A program made the translations under genes and the position numbers. Positions 59,279 through 64,000 of a stretch of 64,000 nucleotides of DNA are shown in pieces (the first letter of the stretch is position 1; each line of letters starts with the position of its first letter). Below the pieces are notes generated by a model, which was not told the origin of the DNA, did no database searches, and was given only the letters and a program-made list of their open reading frames with translations. Source of the stretch: Arthrinium phaeospermum (taxonomy: Eukaryota > Ascomycota > Sordariomycetes > Amphisphaeriales > Apiosporaceae); the NCBI GenBank assembly GCA_006503535.1, contig QYRS01000001.1, forward strand, positions 4,030,001 to 4,094,000, in the 5' to 3' direction.

Positions 59279-62039
59279 CTAACGCGGGCTTCGGCTGCGT
59301 CTGCGGTCACGTACGGGATCCCGACTCCTCGCCCGCCGCGTGTCTCTGCGGGACTCGGTGCTCCGGTCCCGCCGACTACTGCGCACGTCTTTGTCGTCGC
59401 GGTCTCCCCTATCTCGATCGCGCCGGCCGTCCCTGCTCCTATCGCGGTCTCGGCGGCGGCTCCGAGATCGGCTACGTCGCCTTTCTGGCCGGGCATCTCG
59501 GTCCCGATCACGATCTCGGTCTCGCCGGTCGTCTCTCCGAGACTCCCGGCTGCGGTCTCGCTCGCGGTAGCTATCCTTTTCACGCCGGTCGCGGTCCACG
59601 GGTCGATCTCTGTCGCCTCGGTCGCGCTCGCGATCAGCGGGGCGATAACGATCGATTTCCTCGGGCGCGCGGCTGCGTTTGACGTCGGGTGAGCGGTCAC
59701 CGGTGCTGCGTCGCTCGTCCAGTCCGGGAACGGGTAATCCTTTTTCTCGGGCTTCTCGCTGGGCTGCCAAATATGCCTTTGCCTCTTGCTCGCGTCTCTT
59801 GATCTCATTTTCTTTCCATGCCTCAGCGTCAGTAAGTTGCACTTCATATGGTTTAGTCGAGGCCCCATGGCGAGATCGTGACTGGCTGCGACGGGTTTCC
59901 CGGTCTCGACGTGGCTCACCTATAGTTCGGGTACGGGATCTTTCGCGATCTTTGTTGTCTCGGCTGCGGTCTCGCTTTACGGAGCGGCTGCGCTCGCGGC
60001 GGTCCGTTCGCACTCTCGAGCGGCTTCTGTCTTTCCTCTCCGTGCGAGGACGGGGCGACCGAGACCTGTCACGTCTCTCGGTACGCGTCTTGGAACGGCT
60101 GGGCTCCCGCGGCTTGTCGCGTTCTTCACGAACCCTAGACCGGCTACGCTCCTTAACCTTAGCTCGATCCCGGGACCGGCTTCTATCCCGTCGCGGTTTA
60201 GAGCGGCTTCCGTCCCTTTCGCGCTCAGTACGACGACGAGAACGAGAACGGGTACGGTTCCGACTGCGATTTCTATTCTCACCCGGGCGGTAGTTGTTCT
60301 CGAAGGGAAACCGTTCTCGTGTACGGCTGGGTTCTCGGCGATCTCGGCGGTCCCTGGACCTACTTCTTTCCCTGTCTCGTCGCTCAGGCCTGGCGTGTGA
60401 CCGACTCCGTTCTCTGGGGCGATCGCGCCTTCGGTCATCCTCCTCAGGACGAGTGCGTGCGTGATCCCGATCACGAGTGGATGTGGCAATACTACCACGG
60501 CGGTCGTCCGTTGACTTGGATACCTTGGCATCCGTCGATGACTTAGGCTCTTTAGAATCCGAGTGGCTCCTTGTATCTTTGGCCGGCAGTGGTTCCTTGA
60601 GGCCCTTGATGTCAATCTTGATTTCTTTCTTAACCTCCTTGGCCTCCTTCGACTCCGCTGGGGCCTGTGAGGTCTCCTTGATGGGATGCACCGAGTCCTT
60701 GGAGTCGGATTTCGTCAGCTCTGGTACCCTCTTTCCTTCCACTGCTGTCTTGGGTGAGTCCCGGCGGAGCGGTTGAATGGCAGAGGCCGCCTTGACCCTA
60801 CGCGGCGGGGGTGCGAGAGCTTCGTCAATCTCAACCTCGGGAGCTTTTTCGGCATTGCCATTGCTCTCGCGTAAGAGATCAGCCAGGGCGTCCCGTTCAA
60901 TCCTCTCGAGCTCCTCCTTCGATAATTGCTTCTTAGGCTCTTCTGGCCTGCGCCTATCCTTAGTGTCTCGGGGTGTGCGCGACGAGTCTCTTCTGCGTCG
61001 TTCCCTGCTGTCTCGTCGCCGTGGGCTGCGGGTTCGGTCCCGACGGTCACGGTCTCGCTCTCGCTCGCGATCTCGATGGCGAGATCTGTCCCTGGACTTC
61101 TCCCTTGGCCTGTCCTTGGCCCTGTCCTTGGATCTATCGCGGTCTTTGTCGCGGTCGGCATTTTCCCGGGTTCGCTCGAGTCTCCTAGCCTCGCGTTCCT
61201 TTTCCCGTTCCTTATCACGTTCCTCGCGCTCCTTCTCTCGTGCGGCTCGGCGCTCATCGCGCTCCTTTTGGCGTTGCTTCTCACGTTCCGCCTCCTTGGC
61301 TTCTCTTTCTTTCCGCCGCGCTTCGCGTTCCTCGATGCGCTTAGCTTCGAGTTTTTCTTGCTCACGCTCACGCTTCTTCCGTTCCTCGCGCTCGATCTTG
61401 CGCTTCTCTTCCAGGATCTGCTCCTCCTTTTCCTTGAGCTCGCGTCTTAGTTTCTCGCGCTCGGCCAACTTCTGGGCAGCATCCTCGGCGTACTCCTGGT
61501 CGGTCTTGGCGCCGCGCTGCTGTTCCGCGAGAGCGGCTTCCTCGCCGATCTCCGCCTTGCGTAGATCGCGGATGCGCTCCTCGATTGCTTTGGCGTCGAT
61601 CAATTGGTCAATCACCTCTTCCGCCTTCTGGTACACGCCGGATCGGTCCAGGGCACCATCGATCAAGGCAGCCGCCTTGCGACGGTCAAGCGAAAGTAGC
61701 TGGGAAGGGTTGCGATCGACTTCTTTCTCCGCCACCTCGAGGATGGATTTGGTGACTTGTTTTTCGTAGTCCTGCAGGTCATGTCACAAATTAGGCTGTG
61801 CCACCGCATTGTCGGGACGCAGAGCGACGTGATGGGAGACTTACACTAGCCTCAAACTGCTCCCAGACTTGTTTGCGAATGGCATCATAGCCACCCTTCT
61901 TCTTGAAGCTGTGGGCAAGACCCTCAATGGCCGATCGCGTAGCAGAAGTCAAAGGCAAGTCTGAAGCCTTGAACTTGCGCGCGACTGTTGTTGCAGTCGA
62001 GTTTGCCGAAGCAGGCGTCTGCTCGGTTGATGCTGCCAT
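59279..62039 (-). CDS. SHG1: COMPASS subunit Shg1 with a long RD/RE/RS-rich tail
   Basis: Two exons, 62039-61845 and 61771-59279, with a 73-base phase-0 intron (donor gtaagt, acceptor gcag); 895 residues. The conserved BOD1/SHG1 domain is confined to the N-terminus: FKASDLPLTSATRSAIEGLA, HSFKKKGGYDAIRKQVWEQF, then across the splice DYEKQVTKSILEVAEKEVDR, KAAALIDGALDRSGVYQKAE and IDQLIDAK. Yeast Shg1 is only about 140 residues; here roughly 800 residues follow: a Lys/Glu/Arg coiled coil (about 130-300) and then Arg-Asp, Arg-Glu and Arg-Ser dipeptide repeats to the end (RRSRSRSPR). COMPASS methylates histone H3 Lys4. The RS-like tail suggests an RNA- or splicing-related contact, which is inference. 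Confidence 0.85.
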
Positions 62040-62721
62040 GTTGATGGCGAATGCAGGCCAGAAGCCGTCAACATTTAGTGGTTGGCTGGCACCATATAGA
62101 TGTCGCAAGAAAGCCAACTAGCATGTGCCCAAAATAAGTATGCAACAACTAGTGTTATAAAAGAAACGGTTCGTGGTGTGATGTGGGATGCGACGATGAA
62201 TTGACTGACAGCAGCAGTCTTGGGGATGAAATTCCCATTCCGCATGTGCTTGGCAGTTAATCGGCGTTGAACCCCAGGCAGGCCAAATAATCCCAGGGAT
62301 TAAAACACGCTACAGAAGTTCCAGGCGCGACCTGCTATCGAGCTATCTAATCTTGGGGGGACAGTGGGGTTCGTGCCAGGCATTTCGCGGGACAGTCCAG
62401 GTACTTCCAGGTAGGTACCGACTGCCCACTTGCTCGGTGTTGAGTGCTGCAGCGAACAGCTAGGTAGCTGGAAGAACTCCGGCTAATAATGCCCGGCGAG
62501 CAGCTTCAACCTCCCAGTGCATTGGAACTCGGATGAGCCTCATCACGCCCGGAAAGCTTCAATTCGAGCTCGACCCCCAGCAACGTCCAATTGAGTCCAG
62601 TCGCGCAACCACAATCGCACGACGCTGCTAGGCCATTCGAGGGCCTTCCTTACAAGCAGCAAGAGTTGAAACGAACCTCCCCCCAGCCCATTGAGGCTTC
62701 CACCATCTCCACTCCTTCACA
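62040..62721. promoter_or_regulatory. Divergent promoter region SHG1 / small membrane-protein gene
   Basis: It holds both promoters. An AGGTAGGTACC word lies at 62410-62420. I see no other gene. Confidence 0.45.
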
Positions 62722-63086
62722 ATGGTTCACAGAGTCCTTTTCTGGTCCGGCTTCGGTATGACGCTCCCCCAACCATCTCCAAGCTTCAGCATAGCAAAAC
62801 TGCATGCCATATGTTGTTCCATTCCCTGCGCGATACCTGGTGTTCTAACCCGCTTCCCCCAACAGGCGTCGCCGTCCGCGTCTGGCAGCTCGGCCTCGAG
62901 ATGCGGCCCTTCTTCAACCGGGGCTCGCTGTGGGCGTACCCCGTCTTCGCCGGTGCGGGCGCCAGCTTCGGCTACTGGCTGCAGGGCGTCGACGAGCGAC
63001 AGCAGTCCATCCTGAACGAGCGCAAACAGATCATCCTCGACAAGCGGGCGCGCCGGGCGCAGCGGGAGGCCGAGCAGCAGTCATAA
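62722..63086 (+). CDS. Small single-TM protein, possibly a mitochondrial complex I accessory subunit
   Basis: Two exons, 62722-62755 (34 bases) and 62866-63086, with a 110-base phase-1 intron (donor gtatga, branch ttctaacc, acceptor acag); 84 residues. The spliced protein starts MVHRVLFWSGFGVAVRVWQL and continues with GLEMRPFF, a hydrophobic segment WAYPVFAGAGASFGYWLQGV, and a charged coiled end (LNERKQIILDKRARRAQREA). Length, single TM and basic C-terminal helix resemble a short fungal protein often annotated as NADH:ubiquinone oxidoreductase 14-kDa or NUUM-like subunit; I am not sure of that name. There is no cleavable presequence, as is common for small inner-membrane accessory subunits. 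Confidence 0.6.
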
Positions 63087-64000
63087 GAAGAAGAGAGAGA
63101 CGGGAAAGGGTTTTGCGATGCACGAATGCCAGGAAAGGGCCGGCCGATAAAGACGCATCGATGTGTACATACCAAGAGAGTGGCAGTCAATGGGATTGTG
63201 GGATCTTCCATCCACGGCCGCAAACGTGCGGTTCGAAGCTGTGGGTATATGTGACTCTTCACCGAGCAAGACGGCAGTGGCTGGTTGAGTATGCTTGCTA
63301 AGGTGACAATTGTGAAGTCGAAACCTCCTATCACGCTTTTCTTCTCTCCCCCCTTGCCCCTTCCTTCCCCTTAATGCCAGATTACGTCTTCGGGCGTATA
63401 TCGACATCCACGATCTCTCCCATAGACGTGGATGTTTTCGCACTGGCAAAGATTTCTGAATATTTGGACCCATTGCTGGGCGCCCGGTTTTAAGATGTCG
63501 TTTTGCACATCGAAGAGATTCCGGGAATCAGCAGAGGTTATATCTCAATATACCATACTCCTTTATTAATCTGTAAGGCTCATCTAAAAATTATCGAAAT
63601 TGTGTTACGATTTGCTTATAACATATTGCTCCAGAAGATTGTATTAGATATCGAATGGAATTGGTCGATTTGATGAACATATTGGGTCTCTACGTGCAAA
63701 GAAATGTACTGATCGCAATCTCTCAGCTCAGGCGGATGCTCACATCAGTACTGGAGCTGCTTACAGTCACTCAAGATGTATAGAGTGATATGCGCCTAGT
63801 AGTCGATTGGATTCTCGCTGGCCGTTGTGTCTTTTTAGGTCCTAGGTATCAGGTGTAATGTATGCCTCTCTATAAGAATGCTACTGTATGTCTAGTCCGG
63901 CGAAATACATCAGCAACTTGCCCAAATCTTCATGGATCATTTCCGAGCCCGCAAAGTCCCGACTCGTCTACACATGGGTCGTAAATGAAACTCGAACGCC
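63087..64000. other. Right-end intergenic region
   Basis: It contains the 3' flank of the small membrane-protein gene, then a stretch (about 63530-63700) noticeably richer in A and T than the surroundings, with stops in all frames. It could be a decayed mobile-element remnant, but I see no terminal repeats or protein motifs. Confidence 0.35.

Noticed and set aside
60777..61769. Long plus-strand open frame opposite SHG1 (330 codons, Arg/Ser-rich)
   Set aside because: It is the mirror of the RD/RE/RS-rich SHG1 coding strand; such codons leave the antisense strand free of stops. There are no independent domains or splice signals.

Overview
The window is nuclear DNA from a filamentous ascomycete (Pezizomycotina, most likely Sordariomycetes). 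The clues are short spliceosomal introns (about 50-185 bases) with GTRNGN donors and CTAAC-type branch sites close to the acceptor, genes spread over both strands without operons, long intergenic stretches, and protein families whose best-known relatives are fungal (Ies1, Ssh4, Shg1, Alb1, Pdr16, Rrp9). All functional calls come from reading motifs and recalling families; no database search was run.

Layout. 1-9.7 kb: the 3' part of a P5B transport ATPase (Ypk9/ATP13A2 type), the U3 snoRNP protein Rrp9, proteasome beta-4 (Pre1) whose start codon is split by an intron, then 3 kb without a gene. 9.7-18 kb: the DEAD-box helicase Ded1, followed by a more accessory stretch with a Ser/Thr-rich single-pass membrane protein (its transmembrane exon is short and easily missed) and a broken DHA1/QDR-type drug transporter carrying several independent lesions. 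18-29 kb: INO80 subunit Ies1, a membrane-anchored M19 dipeptidase, and an F-BAR/DEP/RhoGAP protein of the Rgd2/Rga8 type whose GAP domain lacks the arginine finger. 30-38 kb: an intron-containing tRNA-Ser(GCU), the small RPA subunit Rfa3, an ATF/CREB-like bZIP factor and a small conserved hydrophilic protein. 38-53 kb is dense housekeeping: CobW/Zng1-type zinc chaperone, Kin17, Alb1, membrane-anchored deubiquitinase Ubp1, MFAP1 splicing factor, DNA polymerase alpha subunit B (Pol12), phosphatidylinositol transfer protein Pdr16 and TRAPP subunit Trs31. 53-64 kb: a hypothetical protein, the Rsp5 adaptor Ssh4, a COMPASS subunit Shg1 with a very long RD/RE/RS-rich tail, and a small membrane protein that may be a complex I accessory subunit.

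The genes are mostly arranged in alternating convergent and divergent pairs. They do not form a pathway cluster; they serve ribosome biogenesis (Rrp9, Alb1), RNA metabolism (Ded1, MFAP1, Kin17), replication (Rfa3, Pol12), chromatin (Ies1, Shg1), and ubiquitin/proteasome/traffic (Pre1, Ubp1, Ssh4, Trs31, Pdr16). I see no secondary-metabolite cluster, no CRISPR array and no intact transposon. The observations most worth checking are a chain of three overlapping upstream ORFs leading into UBP1 through two ATGA overlaps, the missing arginine finger of the RhoGAP domain, the split start codon of PRE1, and an exact 10-mer occurring four times upstream of DED1.
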